Source: Paroedura picta
Lineage: Eukaryota; Chordata; Lepidosauria; Squamata; Gekkonidae
Assembly: GCF_049243985.1 (NCBI RefSeq)
Contig: NC_135379.1
Span: 13,185,501 to 13,249,500, forward strand
Direction: 5' to 3'
Length of the DNA stretch: 64,000 nt
In this document: piece after piece, positions 63,695 through 64,000 of the stretch
Numbering within the stretch: position 1 is the first letter of the stretch
Layout of the letters: the number at the start of each line of letters is the position of its first letter
Made by a program: the position numbers and the translations under genes
The notes under the pieces: generated by a model
What the model was told of the DNA's origin: nothing
Databases searched by the model: none
Seen by the model: the letters and a program-made list of their open reading frames with translations, nothing else

Positions 63695-64000
63695 CCCCTT
63701 CTCCTTATGGCTTGTTGGTGTCACAAAGGTGCCAATGGCTCTCTGAAGAAAACAGCTGGTGGAATCCACAGGGGTGGTTTCTGCCCACAGAACATAATCT
63801 TCTTCCCTCTTCCTGCCACAGTGCTGCAAAATGCTGCTGTCAGGGCCTCTCTTACACTGTGGTCAGGACAAGCTACAGTTTTTGCACTGCACGGCAGGTG
63901 ATCACCAGGTAAAATCCAGCCAGTGTCTCCACCCACCAGGTGAAATCCATCCAATGTCAATCTCACAGCGAAATCAGCAGCGCGCCAAGGAGCCAGGTGG
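63695..64000. other. unassigned DNA, no gene recognised
   Basis: Nothing recognised apart from a short direct repeat 'caccaggt(a/g)aaatcca' (63903 and 63937). Confidence 0.35.

Overview
The window is vertebrate nuclear DNA, almost certainly from a squamate reptile (lizard lineage). The evidence is the repeat content: CR1 LINEs with the (TCATAGAAT)n-type 3' end, tRNA-derived SINEs with a Bov-B/RTE-type tail of the Sauria-SINE kind, 5S-rRNA-derived SINEs, a tRNA SINE with an LINE2-like tail, Penelope-like fragments and very abundant palindromic hAT miniature elements. There are no bacterial-style operons. I could not identify any complete host protein-coding gene, so the window reads as intergenic or intronic DNA dominated by transposon relics.

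Layout. 0-10 kb: old CR1, SINE and hAT miniature copies in unremarkable DNA. 11.0-12.1 kb: the only strong CpG island, flanked on both sides by hAT palindromes; probably a promoter, strand unknown. 12-22 kb: SINE clusters, a TTAA-flanked miniature element and a near-perfect 25-bp-arm hairpin at 21.3 kb. 22-28 kb: a (TTTC)n array, a Penelope-like reverse-transcriptase relic, 5S-SINE and hAT elements, and a weak candidate terminal exon at 26.9 kb. 28.46-32.58 kb: a GGGCC-ended DNA transposon split by a 3.2-kb CR1 whose second ORF (944 residues, endonuclease plus reverse transcriptase) is still open and has its catalytic motifs. 33-47 kb: more SINE, LINE and hAT relics, GGAA, TC and ATTC arrays, and a TATA-like/first-exon-like segment at 41.6 kb. 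47.2-48.95 kb: a 1.75-kb element with an exact 18-bp target duplication, a poly(A) tail and an L1-like 5' end carrying a YY1-type motif, but only one short ORF and no reverse transcriptase. 49-64 kb: SINEs, small palindromic DNA elements, a LINE carboxy-terminal fragment and CR1 ends.

How the parts relate. The region is best read as layered transposition. DNA miniature elements were mobilised by a Buster-type hAT transposase supplied elsewhere, since their 8-bp target duplications have TA at the centre. SINEs borrowed Bov-B/RTE and L2-type tails. CR1 and an L1-type machinery also inserted here. The most interesting items are the ORF2-less L1-type retroposon, hammerhead-ribozyme-like cores in the Penelope-type short repeats, two independent Bov-B-tailed SINE insertions at the same site of another SINE family, and the tiny TTAA-flanked palindromes. 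All family names come from pattern recognition without database searches.
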